Of a DNA stretch of 21,264 bases, positions 1-7,111 are shown one piece after another; the first letter of the stretch is position 1; every line of letters starts with the position of its first letter. Both the position numbers and the translations under genes were made by a program. The stretch covers positions 1-21,264 of the forward strand of contig JBMOQX010000082.1 of NCBI GenBank assembly GCA_049322755.1, given 5' to 3'. Source of the stretch: DATIUV01 sp049322755 (GTDB lineage Bacteria; Pseudomonadota; Gammaproteobacteria; Burkholderiales; UBA6910). The notes beneath the pieces were generated by a model. The model was not told the DNA's origin. It worked only from the letters and a program-made list of their open reading frames with translations, and did no database searches.

Positions 1-127
1 TAAGATCGACCATTTCGTCACTCATCACAACCAGAACTGCAAGCCCTTCGTGTGGACCGCTACCGCTGATTCGATCCTCGCGAAGCTGCAACGACTTTGT
101 CAACGAATCAGCGGGACACGACACTAG
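1..127 (+). CDS. IS630-family transposase, C-terminal fragment (cut by window edge)
   Basis: The frame beginning at base 2 is open from the window edge to a TAG at 125-127 and encodes 41 residues. It includes HFVTHHN, KPFVWTATADSIL and KLQRLC, which I recognise as the conserved end of IS630/Tc1-mariner-type DDE transposases, where a 'PF.WT.TAD.IL.K' motif closes the protein. The catalytic DDE core would lie upstream, outside the window. No terminal inverted repeat could be identified with confidence just downstream, so the exact element boundary is unknown. A perfect 10-base palindrome (ACACTAGTGT, 121-130) spans the stop codon. The family call rests only on this short tail but the motif is distinctive. 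Confidence 0.75.
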   Translation, partial: KIDHFVTHHNQNCKPFVWTATADSILAKLQRLCQRISGTRH

Positions 128-128
128 T

Positions 129-242
129 GTGGCGTTTCATCTTTCCGGCCGATTTCGCTACACCGGCAAGGATAAGCGGCTGGCCCGGCCGGATCCGCAA
201 ATCGTATTCGCATACGACGTCTCGAATCTCGAGGACGCCTAG
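129..242 (+). pseudogene. Possible orphan C-terminal coding remnant of unknown gene
   Basis: Immediately after the transposase, in a different frame, an open stretch ends at TAG 240-242. It reads like a genuine protein tail (residues include GRFRYTGKDKRLARPDP and VFAYDVSNLEDA). It has no convincing start or ribosome-binding site, and its beginning abuts the transposase end. I infer that it could be the 3' stump of a gene interrupted by the insertion element. I do not recognise the family. It may equally be a chance open frame of about 38 codons. Confidence 0.25.
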
Positions 243-304
243 CTTGCAAAGTAACCAGGGATGTAACGAGACATGTCGAAGATGAAGACGACTCAGGAGG
301 CGCG

Positions 305-565
305 ATGAAAACGAGCGTTATTGAAGTAGGCGGGATGCTGTCGGCATTGAGCGCGCACGGAGTGGAAAAGCAGCTGGGCAAATTGCGCGGGGTCGAACGT
401 GCAGAGGTGAATTATGTCTCGGGCAGCGCGACGGTGGTCTATGACGAAACGGTGATCGACCTCAAGACGATCAAGGCCAAGGTGCATGAGTGCGGCTACC
501 ACTGCAGCGGCGAACTCGTGCCCAAGCACCTATACAAGCCCGGGAATCCGCCCTCCGAAGGGTAG
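305..565 (+). CDS. Small HMA-like protein lacking the CxxC metal site
   Basis: The 86-residue product has the length and pattern of a heavy-metal-associated (ferredoxin-like) domain: a first strand (KTSVIEV), a loop, a helix with VEKQLGKL, then GVERAEVNYVSGSATVVYDE and a final helix (IDLKTIKAKVHECGY). In ordinary HMA domains the first loop is GMxCxxC. Here it is GGMLSALS, with leucines where the copper-binding cysteines belong. Two cysteines occur instead near the end (C63 and C67, in HECGYHC). The ATG is preceded by AGGAGG (295-300). The gene is first of three related genes leading into a P1B ATPase, so a role as an accessory or regulatory domain for that pump is plausible but inferred. It may bind metal differently or not at all. 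Confidence 0.75.
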   Translation: MKTSVIEVGGMLSALSAHGVEKQLGKLRGVERAEVNYVSGSATVVYDETVIDLKTIKAKVHECGYHCSGELVPKHLYKPGNPPSEG

Positions 566-717
566 CGACGATGCCACCAACGGCACCGTAATCGACGAAA
601 GGAGGCATCCGAGCTGAATACGGCCGCGCGTGGAAGGTTTCTTCGGTACATAGCCGCTTGCGAAGTGATCGGAGATGTAACAGGCATTTTGAATACGAAG
701 ACCGTTAAGGAGGCACG

Positions 718-1158
718 ATGAAAACGAGCATTATTGAAGTGTCCGACATGCTGTCGGTATTGACCGTGGACGAAGTGGAAAAGCGGATTCGCGAGGTGCC
801 GGGTGTCGAAAGCGCGACAGTCAATTACGCTGCGGGAAACGCCACGGTGCGCTACGACGAAACCCTGCTCAACGTCGCCGATATCAAGGTACTCGTGCAC
901 CAACGCGGGCAGCAGTCCGCAGACGAATCCCAACCCAAGGATGAGAGCGAAGACAAGTCCGCACATAAGCATGCGGTAGAACCAACGCCGGAAGCGGCGC
1001 CGGCTTCCGCTTCACCGCCCGAACCCGCTGTGTCGAAAGCTGCCCCGGTCGCGCCTGCCACCGCGCCCAAGCCGGCCGCTCCTGCAGGCGACGGGCAACA
1101 GGACAAAGAGGCGCCGGCTGCGCCGCCGTCAACACCCGCAGCCGCTAAGGAGGAGTGA
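718..1158 (+). CDS. HMA-like protein without CxxC, with Ala/Pro-rich tail
   Basis: The product is 146 residues. Residues 1 to about 68 form an HMA-like domain (VEKRIREVPGVESATVNYAA, then ATVRYDETLLNVADIKVLVH). Its metal loop is again degenerate (DMLSVLT in place of MxCxxC), and the domain has no cysteine. From about residue 70 the protein is a low-complexity tail rich in Ala, Pro, Glu and Lys. Start ATG 718 follows a strong AAGGAGG (707-713). The stop TGA (1156-1158) overlaps the next ATG (1158) by one base. The DNA is an almost perfect copy of the ATPase 5' end, and part of the tail also matches the ATPase linker, so the gene looks like a duplicated, freestanding N-terminal arm of the pump. 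Function unknown. Confidence 0.8.
   Translation: MKTSIIEVSDMLSVLTVDEVEKRIREVPGVESATVNYAAGNATVRYDETLLNVADIKVLVHQRGQQSADESQPKDESEDKSAHKHAVEPTPEAAPASASPPEPAVSKAAPVAPATAPKPAAPAGDGQQDKEAPAAPPSTPAAAKEE
744..922 (+). repeat. Direct repeat copy 1 (HMA domain coding)
   Basis: This segment matches 1184-1362 at a constant offset of 440 bases over 179 positions with a single difference (A at 819, G at 1259). The first 12 bases of both genes (718-729 and 1158-1169) are also identical, with only a few changes between. The near identity implies a recent duplication or ongoing gene conversion. Confidence 0.95.
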
Positions 1159-3920
1159 TGAAAACGAGCGTTATGGAAGTGCGCGACATGCTGTCGGTAT
1201 TGACCGTGGACGAAGTGGAAAAGCGGATTCGCGAGGTGCCGGGTGTCGAAAGCGCGACGGTCAATTACGCTGCGGGAAACGCCACGGTGCGCTACGACGA
1301 AACCCTGCTCAACGTCGCCGATATCAAGGTACTCGTGCACCAACGCGGGCAGCAGTCCGCAGGCGACGGACAACAGGATAAAGCGGTCTCGGTCGCGCCG
1401 CCGCCCACCGCCGCAGCCGCTGAGCCGAAACCACCCCAAGACGCGCCTGTTGACGCCCCCACGCCGGCCGCTTCAGCAGGTGGCGGAAAAAGCGACCAAG
1501 CGCCGCCGAGCACACCGCCGTCAACACCCGTTGCCGCGGAGCCGAAACCTCCCACGAACGCTTCCGCCGCCACTCCGTCATCCGTACCTGCCGCTTCTCC
1601 AGCCGACGAACACAAGGACCATGAGGAGTCGGGGGCGCTTGGCAAGGTTGCCGCTTGGGTACGGGATACCTTTGCCGGCGAAGACAAGGACCAGGCGGAG
1701 CCGGGCGCGCAGACTTCAACGCCCGCAGCCGATGCGCCGAAAGCTGCCCCAGGCGCGCCCGCCGCCGCGCCGAAATCCGCGCCGTACGCCGCTGCCGCAC
1801 CCGACGCCGCGCCCGCGGCTCCCGCAGGCAAGGGCCACGAGGGCCACGCGGCGCCGGGCGCACCGCCCGCGAAGGCGGCGGAGATAGCGCACGAGATGGG
1901 CCATGGCGGCAAAGACCTGCCGGCCATGGTGCGCGACATGCGCAACCGTTTCTGGATCTGCCTGGTCTTCAGCGTGCCGATCTTTGTCTATTCACCGATG
2001 GGGCTGTTTACTCCGCCCGCGCCACCGTTTGATCTGGACCTCAACGTGTGGTTGCTCATCTTCGCCACCCTCGCCGTCGTCTATCCGAGCTGGCCGTTCT
2101 TCGTCTCTGCCTGGCGCGCGCTCAAGACCGGCACCCTGAGCATGGCGGTACTGATCGTGTTGAGCGTCGGCACCGGGTATCTCTTCAGTGTAGTCACCAC
2201 TTTCTTCTTCAAGGAGGCCGGGCAGTTCTTCGAAGCCGTGGCCGTCCTGCTGGTTTTCATCCTGCTCGGCCACTGGCTGGAAATGCGCGCCCGTGCCGGT
2301 GCCTCGGCGGCCATTTCAGCGCTGATGAACCTTGCCCCGGCGAAGGCCTCTGTTGTCCGCAACGGCGCCGAGGTCGAAGTGCCGACGGCGGAAGTGGTGG
2401 CGGGCGAGATTGTCGTGATCCGGCCGGGCAACAAGATTCCGGTCGACGGCACGGTGGAGACCGGCGAATCGCTGGTCGACGAGTCCATGCTCACCGGCGA
2501 GTCGATGCCGGTGCAGAAGGGGCCGGGCGCCACGGTGATCGGCGCGACCATCAACAAAAGCGGCAGCTTTCGCTACAAGGCGACGAAGGTCGGGGCCGAC
2601 ACGGCGCTGGCGCAGATCGTAAAGCTGGTGCAGGAGGCGCAGAACTCGAAAGCGCCGGCGCAACTCCTGGCGGACAAGGCCGCGCAATGGCTGGTGATTG
2701 CCGCGATCGTCATCGGTCTTACGACCTTTGCGGTGTGGTTCTGGTGGATCGGCCAGCCGCTGCTGTTCGCGGTAACGCTGACCATCACGGTCTTCGTGAT
2801 CGCCTGTCCGGATGCATTGGGACTGGCCACGCCCATGGCGGTGATGGTGGGTACCGGCCTCGGCGCATTGAACGGCATTCTGTTCAAAAACGCCTCGGCG
2901 CTGGAAGACGCCACCAAGCTCAACGTCATCATCTTCGACAAGACCGGCACGCTCACCATCGGCCAGCCGGAGGTGGTGGAGATGGTGACGGCGGAAGGGA
3001 TCACCGAGGACGTGCTGCTGGCCGCCGCCGCCGCTGTTGAGCAGGGGTCCGACCATCCGCTGGCCCAGGCCATCCTGCGCCGGGCGGAGAACCTCACCGT
3101 CGCGGCGCCGACCGGATTCGAAAGCCTCGACGGCATGGGCGCGCGCGCCGAGACCGCTGGCGGAACCGTGTACCTCGGCAACCGCTTATTGATGGATACG
3201 CAAAAACTCGCGCTCGGGCCCCTTGAGGCAGAAGCCGCTCGCCTGCAGGGCGACGGCCGCACTGTTGTGCATGTGGCTCAGGCCGGTCGCGTGATTGGTC
3301 TCATCGCCATCGCCGATGCCATCCGGCCCACCTCCAAGGCAGCGGTGGCCAAGCTGCGCGAGCGCGGCATCGAAGTGGTGATGCTGACCGGCGACAACGC
3401 GGCCACCGCCAAACGCATCGCCGCGGATCTCGGCATCGACAGCGTGTTGGCCGACGTGCTGCCGGGTCAGAAGGCCGAGAAGGTGAAGGAGTTGCAGGTC
3501 ACGGGGAAGAAGGTCGGGATGGTGGGCGATGGTGTCAACGACGCGCCGGCGCTGACCCAGGCTGATGTCGGCTTTGCCATCGGCGCCGGCACCGACGTCG
3601 CGATGGAAAGCGCCGATGTGGTGCTGATGAAGAGCGACCCGTATGACATCGTCGCCGCGACCGAGCTGTCGCGCGCCACGTTGCGCAAGATGCACCAGAA
3701 TCTGTGGTGGGCGGTGGGCTACAACGTGGTCGCGTTCCCGCTCGCTGCGGGCGTCCTGTACCCCTTCGTGCTGAGCCCGGAAGTCGCGGCGCTGTCGATG
3801 TCCGGCAGCACCCTCATCGTGGCGATCAATGCGCTGTTGCTGAAGCGCACCAAATTGGCAGGCATCCGCCAGCCTGGCGGAGCGGCAGCAGCGACCGCTG
3901 CGGCGCAGGTGCCGGCGTGA
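1158..3920 (+). CDS. P1B-type heavy-metal-translocating ATPase with CPD transport motif
   Basis: This is a 920-residue inner-membrane metal pump. Residues 1 to about 68 are an HMA-like domain without CxxC. Residues about 70-225 are an Ala/Pro-rich linker, and a His-containing stretch follows (H227, H230, H245, H249). Membrane helices start near residue 264. Core P-type motifs are all present: TGES 446-449 (actuator domain), CPD 550-552 in the transport helix followed by ALGLATP, DKTGT with the phosphorylated Asp at 594, DHP 632-634 (nucleotide domain), a TGDN motif and GDGVND 790-795. The final helices carry NLWWAVGYN and MSGSTLIVAINAL. The overall arrangement resembles CopB-like copper ATPases, but CPD replaces the usual CPC or CPH, so the metal cannot be named with certainty. 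A GTG at 1155 is in frame, but ATG 1158 is better placed after AAGGAGGAG and overlaps the upstream stop. Confidence 0.93.
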   Translation: MKTSVMEVRDMLSVLTVDEVEKRIREVPGVESATVNYAAGNATVRYDETLLNVADIKVLVHQRGQQSAGDGQQDKAVSVAPPPTAAAAEPKPPQDAPVDAPTPAASAGGGKSDQAPPSTPPSTPVAAEPKPPTNASAATPSSVPAASPADEHKDHEESGALGKVAAWVRDTFAGEDKDQAEPGAQTSTPAADAPKAAPGAPAAAPKSAPYAAAAPDAAPAAPAGKGHEGHAAPGAPPAKAAEIAHEMGHGGKDLPAMVRDMRNRFWICLVFSVPIFVYSPMGLFTPPAPPFDLDLNVWLLIFATLAVVYPSWPFFVSAWRALKTGTLSMAVLIVLSVGTGYLFSVVTTFFFKEAGQFFEAVAVLLVFILLGHWLEMRARAGASAAISALMNLAPAKASVVRNGAEVEVPTAEVVAGEIVVIRPGNKIPVDGTVETGESLVDESMLTGESMPVQKGPGATVIGATINKSGSFRYKATKVGADTALAQIVKLVQEAQNSKAPAQLLADKAAQWLVIAAIVIGLTTFAVWFWWIGQPLLFAVTLTITVFVIACPDALGLATPMAVMVGTGLGALNGILFKNASALEDATKLNVIIFDKTGTLTIGQPEVVEMVTAEGITEDVLLAAAAAVEQGSDHPLAQAILRRAENLTVAAPTGFESLDGMGARAETAGGTVYLGNRLLMDTQKLALGPLEAEAARLQGDGRTVVHVAQAGRVIGLIAIADAIRPTSKAAVAKLRERGIEVVMLTGDNAATAKRIAADLGIDSVLADVLPGQKAEKVKELQVTGKKVGMVGDGVNDAPALTQADVGFAIGAGTDVAMESADVVLMKSDPYDIVAATELSRATLRKMHQNLWWAVGYNVVAFPLAAGVLYPFVLSPEVAALSMSGSTLIVAINALLLKRTKLAGIRQPGGAAAATAAAQVPA
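1184..1362 (+). repeat. Direct repeat copy 2 (HMA domain coding, ATPase 5' end)
   Basis: This is the second copy of the 179-bp repeat, inside the P1B ATPase gene. The match breaks at 1363, where the two linkers diverge, although shorter similar patches continue in the low-complexity linker (about 1090-1148 compared with 1367-1425). Confidence 0.95.
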
Positions 3921-4051
3921 CGGACCTTGCACTGCGCGGTAAGCAAGAACTCGGCTTGACCCCATACCAGATCGCGCTGATGTTCACCGAGTGCAGCCTG
4001 GTCATGTTTGTGATACGGGCGATCGTATTCTCGCCCTGGTTTACCAAATGA
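3917..4051 (+). CDS. Small single-pass membrane peptide coupled to the ATPase
   Basis: A GTG at 3917 overlaps the ATPase TGA (GTGA, 3917-3920) and opens a 44-residue frame ending TGA 4049-4051. The peptide begins TDLALRGKQELGLTPYQ and continues with a hydrophobic segment of about 18 residues (IALMFTECSLVMFVIRAI) ending FSPWFTK. The 4-base overlap is the arrangement expected for translational coupling. The composition (one predicted membrane span, a short charged N-terminus) suits a small regulatory or stabilising subunit of a membrane pump. I do not recognise a family. Size, a non-ATG start and the lack of an independent ribosome-binding site keep confidence moderate. Confidence 0.5.
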   Translation: MTDLALRGKQELGLTPYQIALMFTECSLVMFVIRAIVFSPWFTK

Positions 4052-4084
4052 AGGTGCAAGCAATGAACCCAAAGGAGCAGCCCT

Positions 4085-6475
4085 ATGAATAAGCCTCTGA
4101 CCCCGGAAGTGTTGCGCAAGATGAATGCCTACTGGCGGGCCGCCAACTACCTGTCTGTGGGCCAGATTTACCTGTATGACAATCCGCTGCTCAAAAAGCC
4201 GTTGACGCTGGAGCACATAAAGCCGCGGCTACTGGGCCATTGGGGCACCACGCCGGGGTTGAATTTCATCTACGTGCATCTCAACCGGATCATCAAGCAG
4301 TATGACCTCAACATGCTCTATGTCACCGGGCCGGGACACGGCGGACCGGCCCTGGTGGCCAATACGTATCTGGAGGGCACCTACAGCGAGTTGTACCCGC
4401 ATATCTCCCAAGACGAACAAGGTATGAAGAAGCTGTTTACGCAGTTTTCTTTTCCCGGGGGCATACCTAGTCACGTGGCCCCGGAAACCCCGGGCTCAAT
4501 CAACGAAGGCGGCGAACTCGGCTATTCGCTGGCGCACGCGTATGGCGCAGCGTTCGACAATCCCGACTTGCTGGTTGCCTGTGTCGTGGGCGATGGCGAG
4601 GCGGAAACCGGCCCGCTGGCGACCAGCTGGCACTCGAACAAATTCCTCAATCCTGTGTACGACGGCGCCGTACTTCCCATCCTGCACTTGAACGGCTACA
4701 AGATTGCCGGCCCCACGGTGCTCGCCCGCATTTCCCGCGACGAGCTTGAAGCGCTCTTCCGTGGCTACGGTTACACCCCCTATTTCGTCGAGGGTGACGA
4801 CCCAAAAGAGATGCACCAGCTCATGGCGGCCACGCTCGACACTATTGTGGCCGACATTCAACACATCCAGCGCGGCGCTCGAAAGAACGGGTTCAAGCAA
4901 CGACCGCGCTGGCCGATGATCATCCTACGCTCGCCGAAGGGCTGGACGGGCCCTGGCGTGGTAGATGGCAAACCGGTCGAAGGGACATTTCGCGCCCACC
5001 AGGTGCCGGTTGCAGAGTTCGCGACGAAGCTCAAGCACCTGAAAATTCTCGAACAGTGGATGAAGAGTTACCGGCCCCGGGAATTATTCGATAAGAATGG
5101 CAGGCTCCTTGCGGAACTGGCTGAACTGGCACCGAAGGGCGAGCGGCGGATGGGGGCGAATCCTCATGCCAATGGCGGATTACTGCTTCGGGATCTGAAA
5201 ATGCCTGATTTCCGCGACTATGCGGTCAAGGTGGCGAAGCCCGGCAGCGTGGAAGCCGAAGCGACGAGCGTGCAGGGTCAGTTCATCCGCGACGTGTTCA
5301 AGCTCAACGCTGACGCACGCAACTTCCGCATCTTCAGCCCGGATGAAACCGCCTCGAACCGCTGGGGCGCATTATTCGAGGTAACGAACCGTTGCTCGAC
5401 CGCGGAAATCATCCCCGGTGACGATCACATCGCGTCCGACGGCCGGGTGATGGAGATGTTGAGCGAGCATCAGTGCGAAGGTTGGCTCGAAGGTTATCTC
5501 CTGACCGGCCGGCACGGCTTTTTCTCAAGTTACGAAGCGTTCATTCACATCATAGATTCGATGTTCAACCAACACGCCAAGTGGCTGGATGTGACCCGCC
5601 AGATTGCGTGGCGGCGGCCCATTGCTTCCCTGAACTATCTGCTGTCTTCGCACGTGTGGCGTCAGGATCACAACGGCTTCACTCACCAGGACCCCGGCTT
5701 CATCGATTTGGTGGCGAACAAGAAGGCGGACATCATCCGCGTGTATCTGCCGCCCGATGCCAATACTTTGTTGATGGTAACCGATCACTGCCTGCGCAGC
5801 CGCCACTACGTCAATGTCATCGTTGCCGGCAAACACCCGTCGCCGCAATGGCTTGACATGGAGTCAGCAGTCAAACACTGCACCGCCGGGCTCGGCATCT
5901 GGAAATGGGCCAGCAACGACGAAGGCAGCGAGCCCGATGTTGTGATGGCCTGCGCCGGCGATGTGCCCACCCTGGAGACGCTGGCCGCGGTGGAGATGCT
6001 GCGGCAGCATTTCCCGGAGCTTAAGATCCGTGTCATCAATGTGGTGGATTTGATGGCGCTGCAGCCACAGAGTGAGCATCCTCAGGGCTTGAGCGACAAG
6101 GACTTCGATGTCCTGTTCACCAAGGACAAACCCATCGTCTTCGCCTACCACGGATATCCTTCGCTGATCCATCAGCTGACGTACCGGCGAACCAACCATC
6201 ACAACCTGCACGTTCGTGGGTACAAGGAAGAAGGAACCACTACCACGCCCTTCGACATGGCGGTGCGCAATGACATCGACCGCTTTCATTTAGTCAAAGA
6301 CGTCATCGATCGGGTGTCAAGTTTGGTCCCGCGTGCTGCTTATCTCACCCAAATCATTCGAGACAAGCTGATCGACCACCAGCGCTACATCCGGCAATAC
6401 GGTGAGGACATGCCGGAAATCCGAGATTGGAAATGGGGTGCCAGGGAAACGGGGAAGACAGGCTCCACGCGCTAA
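4085..6475 (+). CDS. xfp: Xylulose-5-phosphate/fructose-6-phosphate phosphoketolase
   Basis: This thiamine-diphosphate enzyme cleaves xylulose 5-phosphate (and often fructose 6-phosphate) with inorganic phosphate to acetyl phosphate plus glyceraldehyde 3-phosphate or erythrose 4-phosphate. The 796-residue length is typical. The N-terminal half carries GPGHGGPALVAN, the family signature EGGELGY (E141 onward) and the ThDP-binding GDGE (169-172) followed by AETGP. Later motifs such as SHVWRQDHNGFTHQDPG and GYKEEGTTTTPFDM are strongly conserved in phosphoketolases. ATG 4085 is preceded by AAAGGAG. It is the first enzyme gene of the carbon cluster and lies 33 bases after the small membrane peptide gene. 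No acetate kinase or phosphotransacetylase is present in the window to use its acetyl phosphate. Confidence 0.97.
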   Translation: MNKPLTPEVLRKMNAYWRAANYLSVGQIYLYDNPLLKKPLTLEHIKPRLLGHWGTTPGLNFIYVHLNRIIKQYDLNMLYVTGPGHGGPALVANTYLEGTYSELYPHISQDEQGMKKLFTQFSFPGGIPSHVAPETPGSINEGGELGYSLAHAYGAAFDNPDLLVACVVGDGEAETGPLATSWHSNKFLNPVYDGAVLPILHLNGYKIAGPTVLARISRDELEALFRGYGYTPYFVEGDDPKEMHQLMAATLDTIVADIQHIQRGARKNGFKQRPRWPMIILRSPKGWTGPGVVDGKPVEGTFRAHQVPVAEFATKLKHLKILEQWMKSYRPRELFDKNGRLLAELAELAPKGERRMGANPHANGGLLLRDLKMPDFRDYAVKVAKPGSVEAEATSVQGQFIRDVFKLNADARNFRIFSPDETASNRWGALFEVTNRCSTAEIIPGDDHIASDGRVMEMLSEHQCEGWLEGYLLTGRHGFFSSYEAFIHIIDSMFNQHAKWLDVTRQIAWRRPIASLNYLLSSHVWRQDHNGFTHQDPGFIDLVANKKADIIRVYLPPDANTLLMVTDHCLRSRHYVNVIVAGKHPSPQWLDMESAVKHCTAGLGIWKWASNDEGSEPDVVMACAGDVPTLETLAAVEMLRQHFPELKIRVINVVDLMALQPQSEHPQGLSDKDFDVLFTKDKPIVFAYHGYPSLIHQLTYRRTNHHNLHVRGYKEEGTTTTPFDMAVRNDIDRFHLVKDVIDRVSSLVPRAAYLTQIIRDKLIDHQRYIRQYGEDMPEIRDWKWGARETGKTGSTR

Positions 6476-7065
6476 TGAGCAACAGACTCCCGAAGGTCTA
6501 TCTAGTCCGGCATGGCGAGACCGCTTGGACGATCAGCGGACAGCACACCGGCCGCACGGACATTCCGCTGACCGAGCAGGGCGAGCGCGATGCGCAGGAA
6601 CTGAGCGCGCGGCTGCGGGGCTTGACCTTCGCCAAAGTGCTCACCAGCCCGCTGCAACGGGCGCGGCGGACTGGCGAGCTGGCGGGCTTCGCCGAATGCG
6701 CGCAAGCCGATCCCGATCTGATGGAATGGGACTACGGTGCGTACGAAGGCCGGCGCACGTCAGACATCCGGGCCGAGCACCCCGGCTGGCGTTTATTCGA
6801 GGACGGTTGCCCGGACGGAGAAACGCTGGTGGAGGTAAGTGCGCGAGCGGATCGTGTGATTGCGCGGGTCGGTGCCGTAGGGAGCGACGTGCTCATATTC
6901 GCGCATCGGGACATTTTGCGCATACTTATCGCACGCTGGCTGGCGCTGCCGGCAGTGGAAGCACGCCGCTTTTTTCTTGCGACGTCTTCCGTGAGTATTT
7001 TAGGTTACGACCATGATTTAGAAGAGCCAGTCGTTCGCGTATTGAACGACGCGCGCCACGCATAG
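6475..7065 (+). CDS. Histidine phosphatase / phosphoglycerate-mutase-like protein
   Basis: This 196-residue cytoplasmic protein belongs to the histidine phosphatase superfamily. The phosphorylated histidine sits in RHGE (R12-H13-G14-E15). SPLQRARRTGEL carries the second conserved arginine region, EWDYGAYEG supplies the acidic residue, and the second histidine is H144 in FAHRDILR. In most relatives that histidine is followed by Gly (AHG), whereas here it is Arg-Asp, so catalytic details may differ. ATG 6475 overlaps the phosphoketolase stop by one base; an upstream in-frame start at 6427 would lie inside phosphoketolase. The substrate cannot be told from sequence. The context suggests a sugar phosphate or phosphoglycerate. 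A decayed second copy lies at about 8203-8345. Confidence 0.88.
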   Translation: MSNRLPKVYLVRHGETAWTISGQHTGRTDIPLTEQGERDAQELSARLRGLTFAKVLTSPLQRARRTGELAGFAECAQADPDLMEWDYGAYEGRRTSDIRAEHPGWRLFEDGCPDGETLVEVSARADRVIARVGAVGSDVLIFAHRDILRILIARWLALPAVEARRFFLATSSVSILGYDHDLEEPVVRVLNDARHA

Positions 7066-7086
7066 CGCCGCAGTTAAAACTATCGG

Positions 7087-7102
7087 ATCAGTAATAACTG
7101 AT
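7087..7102. promoter_or_regulatory. Short perfect inverted repeat next to the aldolase ribosome-binding site
   Basis: ATCAGT (7087-7092), AATA loop, ACTGAT (7097-7102) form a perfect 6-bp dyad that directly abuts the GGAGGG ribosome-binding site (7103-7108) of the aldolase gene. It could be a small operator or an mRNA hairpin that modulates initiation. It is short enough to be fortuitous. Confidence 0.3.
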
Positions 7103-7111
7103 GGAGGGTTT

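Noticed and set aside
1400..1830. Possible tandem-repeat array in the ATPase linker
   Set aside because: Ala/Pro-rich low complexity with irregular units; no fixed period could be seen, so only the 179-bp repeat is reported.
2048..3040. 330-codon plus-strand frame inside the ATPase gene
   Set aside because: It is a frame-shifted reading of the ATPase, Arg/Gly-rich and motif-free.
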